Assembly: GCA_903873585.1 (NCBI GenBank)
Contig: CAIQOV010000021.1
Location: 62,001-126,000 of the forward strand
Length of the DNA: 64,000 bases
Direction: 5' to 3'
DNA from: an uncultured Rhodobacterales bacterium
GTDB taxonomy: Bacteria; Pseudomonadota; Alphaproteobacteria; Rhodobacterales; Rhodobacteraceae
In this document: positions 20,089-29,542 of the stretch, piece after piece
How the letters are laid out: every line of letters starts with the position of its first letter
Numbering within the stretch: the stretch's first letter is position 1
Notes under the pieces: generated by a model
Seen by the model: only the letters and a program-made list of their open reading frames with translations
What the model was told of the DNA's origin: nothing
Database searches by the model: none
Position numbers and translations under genes: made by a program

Positions 20089-20199
20089 GGCGCGACCCTT
20101 GTGCTGGCGAGCGCTTAGCGCCCTTTGGCAACAGCTTAAAGTCAAACGCGGTGCGCTTCAAGAAATTTGATCAAATTTTTCAGATAGGGCGAAACGGCG

Positions 20200-20856
20200 C
20201 TAAACCTCGCCCCGCGCAAGGGCGGCGCGCACTTGATCTACGCCTTGCAAAATGTCATCGCGCAGGGCCTGCGCCAAGGCGGTGCTGTCGCCCGCCCGCA
20301 TGGCTGACAGGGCCAGCCCGTGTTGGTCAGGCAAGGCCAAAGCCCCGCCCCGCGCCACGACAATGCGCAACGAAGGCCCAAAGCGCAGCCAAAGCGAGCG
20401 CGCCATGTCGACAAGGACGGGGGCGTTTGATGCCTCATACAGGGCGAAGTGGAAGGCGTGGTTGCTTTGCAGGTAAGCGGTCGTGTCGCCCGCGCGAATG
20501 GCAGTATCAACTTGGGCATCCAAGGCTTCCAACCGCGTGATCAAAGCGGGCGTCAGGTGGGCGGCGGCAAGCTGTGCCAAATGCGGCTCGATGGTCAAAC
20601 GGGCAAAGGCGATCTGATCCAACAGGCCCAAGCTGACACGCGGCACTGTCACCCGCCTGTTGCCCTGCGGCAACAAAGCCCCTTCTGCCGCCAAACGCCG
20701 CAACGCTTCGCGCACGGGGGTCATGCCCGCGCCCAAATCGTTGATCAATCCCTGAATGGTGACGGGCGCGCCGGGTTCTAGCAAGCCAAACAGGATCATA
20801 TCCCGCAGACGGGCATAGGTGATCTCATGGGTCGGAATCTTGCGCGTGTCGGTCAT
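20200..20856 (-). CDS. GntR-family regulator, FCD (FadR/VanR) type
   Basis: 218 residues. An N-terminal winged helix-turn-helix (LRDMILFGLLEPGAPVTIQGLINDLGAGMTPVREALRRLAAEG) is followed by an all-helical FCD ligand domain (HLAQLAAAHL..., NHAFHFALYEAS, DEI-like metal site less clear). Such proteins typically repress neighbouring catabolic genes until a carboxylate or amine ligand binds. It lies 111 bp upstream of the class III aminotransferase on the same strand, its most likely target. Confidence 0.85.
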   Translation of the reverse strand: MTDTRKIPTHEITYARLRDMILFGLLEPGAPVTIQGLINDLGAGMTPVREALRRLAAEGALLPQGNRRVTVPRVSLGLLDQIAFARLTIEPHLAQLAAAHLTPALITRLEALDAQVDTAIRAGDTTAYLQSNHAFHFALYEASNAPVLVDMARSLWLRFGPSLRIVVARGGALALPDQHGLALSAMRAGDSTALAQALRDDILQGVDQVRAALARGEV

Positions 20857-20995
20857 GGGGTATCCCGCAGGTGATCTCTCGCCTTATGACGGCTTTTGCG
20901 CCGCAATCAAGCGCAAGCGGGGCATCCATAGCCTTGACCCGCGCGGAATGGGCTTGGCAAGACACGGCGGGGGGCCAAGCGGCCCCCCAGTTTCG

Positions 20996-22126
20996 TTACG
21001 CCAAAAGCGCGCGGGCTTCGGCGATGCCAAGGGCTGCGGGGCGGGTGCAGGTGGTGGTCAAGGTGATAAACTGCCCCGTCTCGCCCGATTTCAGGATAGA
21101 AGTCATCACATCCACCCCATGCAGCGTGCGTTCCAACGAGCAGCGGTGGTCGCGCCCCTCCATATGGGCTTGCGCCATATCGGCCAGCCCTGCGGTGCGG
21201 TAGTTCGCCAGATCGCGGCCGTTGTGGTTTTGGTTGATCACACCAAACGGGTGATCCCATGGGCTTTGCACTTGGGCTTCACCGCCCGCCAAGGCCACTT
21301 CAACCGTGCCGCCAAAGAAGTTGGGGTCGGGCACATACAGCGTGCCTTTGGTGCCATAAAGTTCGAAATGGTTGCGCTTATGGTGCCACACATCCCACGA
21401 GGCCGAAAAGCTGATCGTGGCGCCAGAGTGGAATTCCAGCAGCGCTTGAATGTTTGACGGTGTGTTGACCTTGATCTTCTGCCCCTGACGCGGGCCAGAG
21501 CCGATCGTGCGTTCGGGTTCGGCCGAAGAGGTCAAAGCCCCCACGCGCTTCACTGGCCCCAGAAGGTTGATCAGCGTGGCGATGTAATAGGGCCCCATAT
21601 CCATGATCGGGCCCGCGCCGGGTTGGTAAAAGAACTCTGGCGAGGGGTGCCAGCTTTCGGGCCCATGGGCCTGAATGGCGGCGTTGCCTGTGGTGACCTG
21701 ACCAATCGTGCCTTCGTCCAGAATGGCGCGGGCTTGTTGGTGCGCCCCGCCCAAGAACGTATCAGGCGCGCAGCCGACCGACAGGCCTTTGGCCTTGGCC
21801 AGATCGCGCAGGGTCGTGCCCTGTTCCAGCGTCAGCACCAGCGGCTTTTCGGAATAGGCGTGCTTGCCCGCTTCCAGAATGCGCTTGGTGATGGGGTAAT
21901 GCGCATCGGGGATCGTCAGGTTGATCACGATATCCAACGCGGGGTTGGCGAGCAGGTCATCCACGCTTTGCGCTTTGACGTTGAACTCTGCCGCGCGGGC
22001 CTTGGCGGCTTCCATGTTGATATCCGCAACAGCGCGGACTTCCAGCCCTTTGAACAGGGGCGCAAGTTTCAGATACGCGGTCGAGATATTGCCGCAGCCG
22101 ATGATACCGATGCCAAGTTTTGTCAT
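20996..22126 (-). CDS. Gfo/Idh/MocA-family sugar oxidoreductase
   Basis: 376 residues. The NAD(P)-binding fold is at the N-terminus (GIGIIGCGNISTAYLKLAPLF, VRAVADIN), with DIVINLTIPDAHY and the conserved SEKPLVLT lysine motif near residue 95. The C-terminal alpha/beta domain contains GPIMDMGPYYIATL, where the His usually expected at the end of the helix is Tyr. The family oxidises sugar or inositol hydroxyls. It is the last gene of the sugar operon, 7 bp after the epimerase gene. A GGGGGGCC...GGCCCCCC hairpin follows the stop. Confidence 0.88.
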   Translation of the reverse strand: MTKLGIGIIGCGNISTAYLKLAPLFKGLEVRAVADINMEAAKARAAEFNVKAQSVDDLLANPALDIVINLTIPDAHYPITKRILEAGKHAYSEKPLVLTLEQGTTLRDLAKAKGLSVGCAPDTFLGGAHQQARAILDEGTIGQVTTGNAAIQAHGPESWHPSPEFFYQPGAGPIMDMGPYYIATLINLLGPVKRVGALTSSAEPERTIGSGPRQGQKIKVNTPSNIQALLEFHSGATISFSASWDVWHHKRNHFELYGTKGTLYVPDPNFFGGTVEVALAGGEAQVQSPWDHPFGVINQNHNGRDLANYRTAGLADMAQAHMEGRDHRCSLERTLHGVDVMTSILKSGETGQFITLTTTCTRPAALGIAEARALLA

Positions 22127-22133
22127 GTCAGCC

Positions 22134-22883
22134 TCACAAAGCGTTCAGGGTGGCGAAAGAGCGCGACGCGAAGCGCTTGTGATCCGCCGGATTGTCATGT
22201 TCCAAGACGAAGTGCTTGCAGCCTGCGGCTTTCAGCGCGGCGTGGATGGTTTTCCAATCGACCGTGCCGTAGCCCACATCGGCCCAGCCGTCTTCATCGG
22301 CGTTCTGGCCCTTGGGGGCGATGTCTTTGACATGGGCCGCCGTGATGCGCCCTGCGTAGCGGTTGATCCACGCCAAGGGGTCTGACCCGCCACGGATTAC
22401 CCAAGCCACGTCCAGTTCCACCTCAAGGTTCGGGCCGCCTTCAAGGATCGAGGCTTGAGGGATCGAACCATCGGCTTGGGCTACGAATTCAAAATCATGG
22501 TTGTGCCAGCCAAAGCCCAAACCAGCCGCGCGCAATGGGGCGCCTGCCTTTTCCAGCCTTGCGCCAAAGGCGCGCCAGCCAGCGGCGTCTTTGGGGCGAT
22601 CATCGGGCATAAGATAGGGCACATAAACGCGTTCAATCCCCAAGGTCTTGGCCACTTCCAGCGCCCAAGCGGGGGTGTCTTCGACTTGGGATAGGCCGAA
22701 ATGCCCCGTTTTCATCGACAATCCCGCAGCCTTTAGGGCCGAGGCCGTCGCCGCCAGCGTTGCAGGCGTGTCGTAAAGCCCGCCGAAACCTTCGGTGCCC
22801 GTCAGGCCAACGGAGGCCAGCATTTTGGCAGTGGCGTCCAGCGGCGGGAAATTGCGCGACGAATATAGCTGATAGGCGATCAT
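22134..22883 (-). CDS. TIM-barrel sugar isomerase/epimerase
   Basis: 249 residues, AP-endonuclease 2/xylose-isomerase-like barrel. Metal ligands are suggested by KTGHFGLS, GFGWHNHDFEF, EVELDVAWVIRGG and ITAAHVKD, and the terminal HFVLEHDNP. The reaction is unknown: sugar isomerisation, epimerisation and 3-keto-glycoside elimination all occur in this superfamily. It sits between a beta-mannosidase (12 bp) and a Gfo/Idh/MocA dehydrogenase (7 bp), which implies it works on the imported sugar. Confidence 0.87.
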   Translation of the reverse strand: MIAYQLYSSRNFPPLDATAKMLASVGLTGTEGFGGLYDTPATLAATASALKAAGLSMKTGHFGLSQVEDTPAWALEVAKTLGIERVYVPYLMPDDRPKDAAGWRAFGARLEKAGAPLRAAGLGFGWHNHDFEFVAQADGSIPQASILEGGPNLEVELDVAWVIRGGSDPLAWINRYAGRITAAHVKDIAPKGQNADEDGWADVGYGTVDWKTIHAALKAAGCKHFVLEHDNPADHKRFASRSFATLNAL

Positions 22884-22895
22884 GTCTTGTCCTTG

Positions 22896-25265
22896 TCAGG
22901 TGGTGGCGGCGTGCAGGTCGCGCAGGGTGAACTGCGGGGCGGGGCCGGAGGATTTCGGGGTAAATGTCACTGTGGCCGGATGGCCGGGGAAAAGCGCAAA
23001 GCCATTGGCAGAGAAGCGGCCAGGTTGGTCGGATTCAAGTGCGACGAACAGCGCCAAGGCATCAGCTTTGAGGGTGATTTCATAAGACTGCCCGACTTTC
23101 TTTGCGTCATAGGTCACGAAAGCCGGTTGCAGATCATAGGATTTGTAAGGCTTGGGCGCGAAATGGTCGCCGCCCTGATGCCCGTCAGCCGCCCATGTAT
23201 AGGCGAGGATTTCGCCTTCGGGCACAGCAACGGTTAGCGCCAGTTCAGCCTTATCGCCCACAGTTACTCTGGCTGTGCCCAGCAAGCGCGTGGAGCCATC
23301 CATCGCCGCCGCATGGGCTGTGACGGTCAGCGCCACGGGGGAGCCAGTGTCATTCACAGCGCGCAGTTCCACTTGGCCCGCAACGGGAACGGCAGAAACG
23401 AACACCGGCTGGTAGAATTCTTTGGCCATATGGTGCAGCAGTTTCCATCCACCGCCGTGGTCAAGGCTGGCCCATGAACACACCGGCCATGTGTCATTCA
23501 ACTGCCAGATCAGCGTGCCCATGCAATGCGGCTTTAGGCTGCGCCAATGGGTGACGGCGGTTTTGATCGCCAGCCCCTGTTGAACTTGGCTGAGATAAAC
23601 GAAGTTTTCGAAATTGGTCGGGAAGCGGAAGTAGCGAAACATCGTTTCTGCAATGCGCGCATTGCCACCGGCGTTCTTTTGGTGGCTTTCCATCACGGGG
23701 GCCGCGATGTTGAAATCTTTGGGGTCAGCAAAGCGGCGGATCACATCCATCGACGGATAGGACTGGAAGCCGAATTCCGAACAAAAGCGCGGGGCGACAT
23801 CGCGGTAATGGTCGAAATCGCGCCCCTCATGCCAGACTGACCAAAAGTGCATATCGCCTTTTTTATCGTCATGCCATGTATCGCCAAAATCCATCGGGCC
23901 GGGCGAGGGGCTAGAGGGCCACCAAACCGCCGCAGGAACCGCCGCTTTCAGCGCCTGTTCAATCGTGCGGTTCAAACGGTCATAGCCCACCAGATACTGG
24001 TCGCGGTTCGCGCGGGTTTCGGGGAACCATGTCAGCGCGCCGATCAACTCGTTATCGCCGCACCAGATGGTCATTGACGCATGGTGATGCAGGCGCAGGC
24101 CGTTTTGGCGCACCTCCTCGGCCACTTGGGTCAAAAAGGCATCATCTGACGGGTAGATATGGCACGAGAACATGAAATCTTGCCAGACCATCAGGCCCAT
24201 TTCGTCGCACAGGTCATAAAACCAAGTCGGCTCATACCGCCCGCCGCCCCAAATGCGGATCATGTTCATATGGGCGTCTTTGGCCGATTGCAGCAACTCG
24301 CGGGTGTCGGCCTGATTGATGCGGCCAGCCAAGGCGTCAGCAGGAATCCAGTTGGCCCCTTTGCAGAAGATATCGCGCCCGTTGATGCGCACCTTAAAGC
24401 CAAGGCCCACCGCGTCTTTTTCGGTGATCAGTTCGGCCACCCGCAGACCGATGCGGCGCGTTAGCACCTGTGTGCCCATCGTGACGGTCAGGTCATGCAG
24501 CGGCTGTGCGCCCTGCCCTGCGGGCCACCACAGCGCGGGGTTGGCGATGGCAAGATCAGCCTTAGCTTGCCCCCGCCGCACCACGGCTTTGGCCTGCACA
24601 CCGCAAAGATCAAAGGTCACTTCGTGGCCATCGTCGCCGTCAAACTGTGCTGTCACGCTAACCACGGCACGACCGGGGCTGTGGGTTTGGGTGATCACAA
24701 GGTGGTCAATGCGCGCGGGCGCTGCGGGTTCCAGATACAGGTCGCCGTAAACGCCAAAGGTGGCAAGGGCGATGTTCCAATCCCAGCCGAAATCGCAAGC
24801 GGGTTTGCGGATCAGGTTGCCGTTGTGGATGGGGGTGTTGTTGGCCGAAAAGGGCAGGAAATAGCGGTAAGCGTCTTGGCGGCGCTTGGCTTCGGCGGGC
24901 ACGTTGCCGAAAGTTAGCGTGATGTCATTGCGCCCCTTGACCAGCACGCCTGACAGATCAACGCGGTGCGATAGGAACATGTTGTCAGATGTCAGCACCA
25001 CGGTGCCGTTCACCGCAACCGTCACCAAAGTGTCAAGCATCGACGCTACAAGCACCAGATTGGTGCGGTCAGCCGCAAAACTGCGCTTGGCCACCCACGT
25101 GCGGTCACAAATCCAGCGCAACCCATATTCGTTGCGGCCAAAGTAAGGGTCAGGGATCGACCCCGCCTGAAACAGCGCGTCAATACCATCGCCGGGGAGT
25201 GTGAAAGCCACCGCAGTCTCGCCGCTTTCTTGCGAAAGCAACCACTCTCCGGCAAGGTTGATCAT
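22896..25265 (-). CDS. Glycoside hydrolase family 2, probable beta-mannosidase
   Basis: 789 residues. No signal peptide, so it probably acts in the cytoplasm on imported oligosaccharides. GH2 layout: sugar-binding jelly roll (LAGEWLLSQ ... NEYGLRWICDRTWVAKRSF), an immunoglobulin-like domain, then the TIM barrel with IRIWGGGRYEPTWFYDLCDEMGLMVWQDFMFSC, which is highly typical of beta-mannosidases. The proton donor is Glu in WCGDNE (about 405) and the nucleophile Glu in CSEFGFQ (about 496). It ends 3 bp before the ABC ATPase gene and sits within the importer operon. Confidence 0.92.
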   Translation of the reverse strand: MINLAGEWLLSQESGETAVAFTLPGDGIDALFQAGSIPDPYFGRNEYGLRWICDRTWVAKRSFAADRTNLVLVASMLDTLVTVAVNGTVVLTSDNMFLSHRVDLSGVLVKGRNDITLTFGNVPAEAKRRQDAYRYFLPFSANNTPIHNGNLIRKPACDFGWDWNIALATFGVYGDLYLEPAAPARIDHLVITQTHSPGRAVVSVTAQFDGDDGHEVTFDLCGVQAKAVVRRGQAKADLAIANPALWWPAGQGAQPLHDLTVTMGTQVLTRRIGLRVAELITEKDAVGLGFKVRINGRDIFCKGANWIPADALAGRINQADTRELLQSAKDAHMNMIRIWGGGRYEPTWFYDLCDEMGLMVWQDFMFSCHIYPSDDAFLTQVAEEVRQNGLRLHHHASMTIWCGDNELIGALTWFPETRANRDQYLVGYDRLNRTIEQALKAAVPAAVWWPSSPSPGPMDFGDTWHDDKKGDMHFWSVWHEGRDFDHYRDVAPRFCSEFGFQSYPSMDVIRRFADPKDFNIAAPVMESHQKNAGGNARIAETMFRYFRFPTNFENFVYLSQVQQGLAIKTAVTHWRSLKPHCMGTLIWQLNDTWPVCSWASLDHGGGWKLLHHMAKEFYQPVFVSAVPVAGQVELRAVNDTGSPVALTVTAHAAAMDGSTRLLGTARVTVGDKAELALTVAVPEGEILAYTWAADGHQGGDHFAPKPYKSYDLQPAFVTYDAKKVGQSYEITLKADALALFVALESDQPGRFSANGFALFPGHPATVTFTPKSSGPAPQFTLRDLHAATT

Positions 25266-25267
25266 GA

Positions 25268-26344
25268 TCAGATCCGCAGTTCGTTGGTTTCGTCAAACAG
25301 CGAGGCTTTGGCTATATCAACCTTTAGGTGAACCTGTTTGCCCGGCGCGGGGCGGTGTTCAACCGGCACGCGCACCGACATTTGCCGCCCCTCGGCCAGC
25401 AGCCACACCAGCGAGTCTGCGCCCATCGGTTCGTCAATTTCAACCACGGCGGGAATGGTGTGGCCGGGAATGGCTTCATCAACCATGCTTAGATGCTCGG
25501 GCCGCAGGCCGATGATGGCCTTTGGCCGATCCAGAATAGCCCCGCCTTCATAGCCCGCCAAATCCAGCGACACATCGCCGAATTTAAAGCGCTTACCGCC
25601 GTCAACCGTTTCACCTTTGATAAAGTTCATTGCCGGAGAACCGATGAACCCCGCCACAAACAGGTTGGCCGGACGGTTATAAATGGTCTGCGGCGCATCC
25701 AATTGCTGGATGATGCCGCCGCGCATAATGGCGATGCGGTCGGCCAAGGTCAGGGCTTCGATCTGGTCATGGGTCACGTAGATCATGGTGTTTTTCAAGC
25801 GGTTATGCAGGCGCTTCAACTCCACCCGCAATTCGCTGCGCAGTTTGGCATCAAGATTTGACAGGGGTTCGTCAAATAAGAAAACATCCACCTCGCGCAC
25901 CAAGGCGCGGCCAATCGCCACGCGCTGGCGCTGGCCGCCCGACAAAGCGCCGGGCTTACGGTCTAGCAGCGGGCCGATTTGCAAGATTTCAGAGGCGCGG
26001 TCGACCCGCTTGGCGATCTCGGCCTTGGGCAGGCCCGCAATCTTTAGGCCAAACGACATATTCCCGCGCACTGTCATCTGCGGATAGAGCGCGTAAGATT
26101 GAAACACCATGCCAATGCCACGTTCCGAAGGTTCGGCCCAAGTGACATTCTTGCCCTTAATATGAATCTGCCCTTCGGTCAGTTCCAACAGACCGGCAAG
26201 GCAATTGAGCAGCGTCGATTTGCCGCAGCCCGATGGCCCCAGCAGAACGATAAACTCGCCCTCTTCGACATCAAGGTTCAGGTTCTTCAGAACCTCGGCA
26301 GAGCCGAATTTCAGGGTTAGGTTTTTAACGGAAACTGAGTGCAT
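25268..26344 (-). CDS. Sugar ABC transporter ATPase (MalK/UgpC type)
   Basis: 358 residues. Powers the adjacent sugar permease pair. Walker A is GPSGCGKST near residue 38, the Q-loop follows, signature LSGGQRQRVAIGRAL and Walker B VFLFDEPLSNLDA. The C-terminal TOBE/OB regulatory domain begins around residue 240 (IIGLRPEHLSM). It is packed 4 bp after the downstream-most permease and 2 bp before the beta-mannosidase. Confidence 0.95.
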   Translation of the reverse strand: MHSVSVKNLTLKFGSAEVLKNLNLDVEEGEFIVLLGPSGCGKSTLLNCLAGLLELTEGQIHIKGKNVTWAEPSERGIGMVFQSYALYPQMTVRGNMSFGLKIAGLPKAEIAKRVDRASEILQIGPLLDRKPGALSGGQRQRVAIGRALVREVDVFLFDEPLSNLDAKLRSELRVELKRLHNRLKNTMIYVTHDQIEALTLADRIAIMRGGIIQQLDAPQTIYNRPANLFVAGFIGSPAMNFIKGETVDGGKRFKFGDVSLDLAGYEGGAILDRPKAIIGLRPEHLSMVDEAIPGHTIPAVVEIDEPMGADSLVWLLAEGRQMSVRVPVEHRPAPGKQVHLKVDIAKASLFDETNELRI

Positions 26345-26348
26345 GAGT

Positions 26349-27248
26349 TCAACCCTTCACGGCGCCGGCTGCAATGCCGCGCACGAAGTATTTGCCTGAG
26401 AAGAAATAGATGGCGAGCGGGACCAGACCTGTCAGGATCGTGGCGGCCATGTCGACGTTGTAAGCCTTGCCCCCTTGGGCCGAGTTGACGATGTTATTAA
26501 GCTGCACCGTCATGGGATAGTTGGTGGGGCCAGCATAGATCACGCCAAAGAGAAAATCGTTCCAAATGCCCGTGACCTGCAAGATCACAGCCACAGTAAA
26601 GATCGGAACCGACATGGGCGCAAAGACTTGGAAGAAGATCTGCCAATAGCCCGCACCATCAACCCGTGCCGCTTTGAACAATTCTTGCGGCAGGCTGGCG
26701 AAGTAGTTGCGGAATAACAGCGTCAGCAGCGGCAAGCCAAAAATCGTATGCACCAACACCACGGCGGGCAAAGTCGAATAGATGCCCAATTCGCGGGTGA
26801 TGATCACCAAGGGGTAAATCATCACGACATAGGGGATAAACGACGACAGCAGCAGGATGGTGAAGAACACTTCCGAAAATTTGAACGGCCAGTTGGCCAT
26901 GGAATAGCCGGTAAGTGACGCGACAATGATCGACACGATGGTCGACGGCACCGTTATCTTGATCGAATTCCAAAAGCCGACCTTGATGCCCTCGCAATAA
27001 AGCCCCGTACAGGCTGAATTCCACGCTTTTTCCCATGCGTCAAACGTCGGGTGCATGGTTGGAATGAAAATATTGCCAGATTGGATCTCTTGGATGTTTT
27101 TAAGCGAGGTGATGACCATGATATACAGCGGGAACAAGAAGAAGATCGCGCAGACAATCAGCACCGTATAAACCACCGCACGTTGCGGGGTGATAAAAGG
27201 TTTCGGCTTTGCGCCCGAAGGGCCTGCCGCGAGGGGTGTGTTGGCCAT
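26349..27248 (-). CDS. Sugar ABC permease (MalG/GtsC type)
   Basis: 299 residues, six predicted membrane segments. The EAA loop that contacts the ATPase reads FKAARVDGAGYWQIFFQVFAPMS. ATG 27248 (MANTPL) is chosen because GGAG lies 7 bases upstream, just after the stop of the preceding permease; an ATG two codons earlier would leave almost no spacing. An unusual pair of cysteines (NSACTGLYCEG) lies in the first periplasmic loop. Confidence 0.93.
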   Translation of the reverse strand: MANTPLAAGPSGAKPKPFITPQRAVVYTVLIVCAIFFLFPLYIMVITSLKNIQEIQSGNIFIPTMHPTFDAWEKAWNSACTGLYCEGIKVGFWNSIKITVPSTIVSIIVASLTGYSMANWPFKFSEVFFTILLLSSFIPYVVMIYPLVIITRELGIYSTLPAVVLVHTIFGLPLLTLLFRNYFASLPQELFKAARVDGAGYWQIFFQVFAPMSVPIFTVAVILQVTGIWNDFLFGVIYAGPTNYPMTVQLNNIVNSAQGGKAYNVDMAATILTGLVPLAIYFFSGKYFVRGIAAGAVKG

Positions 27249-27259
27249 GCTCATGCTCC

Positions 27260-28213
27260 TTACGCCTGCGACTTCTTGCCAAATTCCATGCGCATCCATG
27301 GAATAAGCACAATGGCCATCGACACCAGCATCACGGTCGAAGCCGACAGGGATTGGCCAAGATTGGCCGAGAAATTCTGATAAATATAGCGCGACGGCAC
27401 ATCAGACGAGATGCCCGGCCCACCATCTGTCAAGGCCACCACAAGGTCATAAATCCGCACAGCGCCCGATGCGACCAGCACAAAGGTTGTCACCATCACC
27501 GGCTTCATCATTGGCAGAACAATTTGAATATAGGTGCGCCAAGCGGGAATGCCGTCAACCCGCGCGGCTTTCCAGATATCTTCATCAATGCCGCGCAAAC
27601 CGGCCAGCATCAGCGCCATAACAAAGCCCGTGCCCTGCCAAATACCGGCGATAACAATGGCATACATCACCATTTGGCGGTCCGCGATCCAGCCGAAGGA
27701 AAAACTCGTCCACCCCAATTCGCGCATCGCATGCTGTAGCCCGTATTCCGGCGACATGATCCAAGCCCAAACGTGGCCGGTCACGATAAAAGACAGCGCG
27801 AAAGGATACAGATAAATCGTGCGGAACATCCCCTCTAGCCGGATCTTTTGATCCATCATCACCGCCAGCAAAAACCCCAGCGAGATAGAGATGATAATCG
27901 CCAAAATCGCATAGGTGATCATATTCGGCATCGCGCCGGTGCATTTAAACTGCCAGCTTTCCTGCCCGATTTTGGTAATGGCAGGGCAGCTCATCCAGCG
28001 GTCGGAATTGAACAGGCGCTTGTAATTGGCAAAGCCCACGAAACCGTCGATCCACTGCTTGGGCGTGAAAATCGGCAGGATTTTGATATTGGTGAATGAA
28101 AACAGCACGGTCCATACCGTGCCACCGACAAAAACACCCAACACAATCAACATCATTGGCAAGGAAGCAATTTTGGAATTCAAATTCCTAAAAAGCGGAT
28201 TTGGCCTGTTCAT
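27260..28213 (-). CDS. Sugar ABC permease (MalF/GtsB type)
   Basis: 317 residues, six predicted membrane segments with EAA loop KAARVDGIPAWRTYIQIVLPM. The N-terminal region (ASLPMMLIVLGVFVGGTVWTVLFSFTN) and the following extracytoplasmic segment resemble glucose/mannose-type permeases. It lies downstream of the binding protein gene, after a 90-bp gap carrying a hairpin, and 11 bp before the second permease. Confidence 0.93.
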   Translation of the reverse strand: MNRPNPLFRNLNSKIASLPMMLIVLGVFVGGTVWTVLFSFTNIKILPIFTPKQWIDGFVGFANYKRLFNSDRWMSCPAITKIGQESWQFKCTGAMPNMITYAILAIIISISLGFLLAVMMDQKIRLEGMFRTIYLYPFALSFIVTGHVWAWIMSPEYGLQHAMRELGWTSFSFGWIADRQMVMYAIVIAGIWQGTGFVMALMLAGLRGIDEDIWKAARVDGIPAWRTYIQIVLPMMKPVMVTTFVLVASGAVRIYDLVVALTDGGPGISSDVPSRYIYQNFSANLGQSLSASTVMLVSMAIVLIPWMRMEFGKKSQA

Positions 28214-28248
28214 CTGGTCGTCATCCCTACCTATGAGATCTAATTAAC

Positions 28249-28279
28249 AGGCCCGGCAACCCGTTCAGGCGCCGGACCT
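28249..28279 (-). terminator. Hairpin between binding protein and permease genes
   Basis: AGGTCCGGCG pairs with the downstream CGCCGGGCCT-like arm (about 10 bp with G-U pairs). It starts 25 bases past the binding-protein stop, without a T-run. In sugar ABC operons such hairpins often keep the binding protein mRNA more abundant than the permease part; that role here is inferred. Confidence 0.5.
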
Positions 28280-28303
28280 GCTGTGCGTCATCTGACCAAA
28301 GTC

Positions 28304-29542
28304 TTACTTCGGTGCAGCTTCGATGATCGACACGAACTTGGCCTGTGCATCAGCAGCAGCCATATCGGGGTTCGCCATGAATTCGGTGAACAGATCGTTG
28401 ATCTGGTTCAGCGAGTCACGGTCGATCATCTGGATGTCGTTCGGGAACACGGCGGAAGAGTGGTCAAGGATTTCCAGACCCTTCTTCATGCAGTCGTTGG
28501 CAGCCGACAGATCAACGTCAGCGCGCATCGGCAGCGAGCCCTTCTTCAGGTTGAACGCAACCTGAACTTCCTTGGTGACAAGGGTCGAGGCCAGCTTCAG
28601 CTGAGCTTCCGTCACAGCCGGATCGGCCGATTTCGGGAAGTAAAACACGTCGCCGCCGGTGTTCAGAACCGGGGTCACACCCAGACCGGGCAAGCAGTCA
28701 TAGTCCGTCCCAGCGACCATTTTGGCCACCTGGAATTCGCCACCAGCCCAGTCGCCCATGATGTTGGCGGCAGCTTTGCCCTGAATCACAAGACCGACAG
28801 CTTCGTTCCACTGGGGAACCATTTTGTCAGCCGGGGTGTACTGGCGGATCGACGCCAGCGTTTCGAAGATCTTGCCGAATTCCGGACCGCCAGCGATGGC
28901 CAAGTCACGGTCTTTGTAAACCTTCACAAAGTTATCAACGCCAGCCTGAGCAACCAGAATGTCGTTGACCATCAGACCAACCGGCCAGCCTTGGGCCAGC
29001 GACAGCGGCTGAATGCCAGCTTCTTGCAGCTTGGGGGCCAGAGCCAGCAGCTCGTTGATGTCTTTCGGGGGTTCCATGCCAAGGTCGGTAAAGACCTTGC
29101 GGTTGGTCCACATCCACTGAGCCGAGTGCAAGTTGACGGGCACGCAATAAACTTTGCCGTCTTTGGTGCACGATTCCAGCTGCGATGCGGGGCGCAGAAT
29201 GTGGGCCCAATCTTCGGCAGTTGCCAGATCGGTCAGGTCCTGCATCAGGCCAGCCGCGATCAGATCGTCAGCATCTTTGCCGGGGTTCAGCTGGGTGGCG
29301 CCCATCGGGTTGCCGCCCATGATGCGGCTGATGATGATCGGGCGGGCAACGTCGCCCGAACCGGCGATAGCGCCGTCAACCCAGTGGTTGCCGGTGGCAT
29401 CGAATGCCTTGGCAAATTCCGCCACAGCGGCGGCTTCACCACCAGAAGTCCACCAGTGGGTGACTTCCAGATCAGTTGCCATGCCAACAGACGGCAAAGC
29501 CACAGTTGCAGCCAAAACGGCTGCCATCGTAAACGCTTTCAT
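28304..29542 (-). CDS. Periplasmic sugar-binding protein (GtsA/GltB-like)
   Basis: 412 residues. A signal peptide (MKAFTMAAVLAATVALPSVGMA) is followed by a family 1 solute-binding fold. The mature start DLEVTHWWTSGGEAAAVAEF resembles Pseudomonas glucose-binding GtsA/GltB proteins. Other features are WVDGAIAGSGDVA, VPVNLHSAQWMWTNRKVF and NIMGDWAGGEF. It captures a hexose or mannoside for the importer encoded next to it. GGAGGAG lies 8 bases before the ATG. A perfect palindrome lies 41 bp upstream, so LacI-type control is likely. Confidence 0.92.
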   Translation of the reverse strand: MKAFTMAAVLAATVALPSVGMATDLEVTHWWTSGGEAAAVAEFAKAFDATGNHWVDGAIAGSGDVARPIIISRIMGGNPMGATQLNPGKDADDLIAAGLMQDLTDLATAEDWAHILRPASQLESCTKDGKVYCVPVNLHSAQWMWTNRKVFTDLGMEPPKDINELLALAPKLQEAGIQPLSLAQGWPVGLMVNDILVAQAGVDNFVKVYKDRDLAIAGGPEFGKIFETLASIRQYTPADKMVPQWNEAVGLVIQGKAAANIMGDWAGGEFQVAKMVAGTDYDCLPGLGVTPVLNTGGDVFYFPKSADPAVTEAQLKLASTLVTKEVQVAFNLKKGSLPMRADVDLSAANDCMKKGLEILDHSSAVFPNDIQMIDRDSLNQINDLFTEFMANPDMAAADAQAKFVSIIEAAPK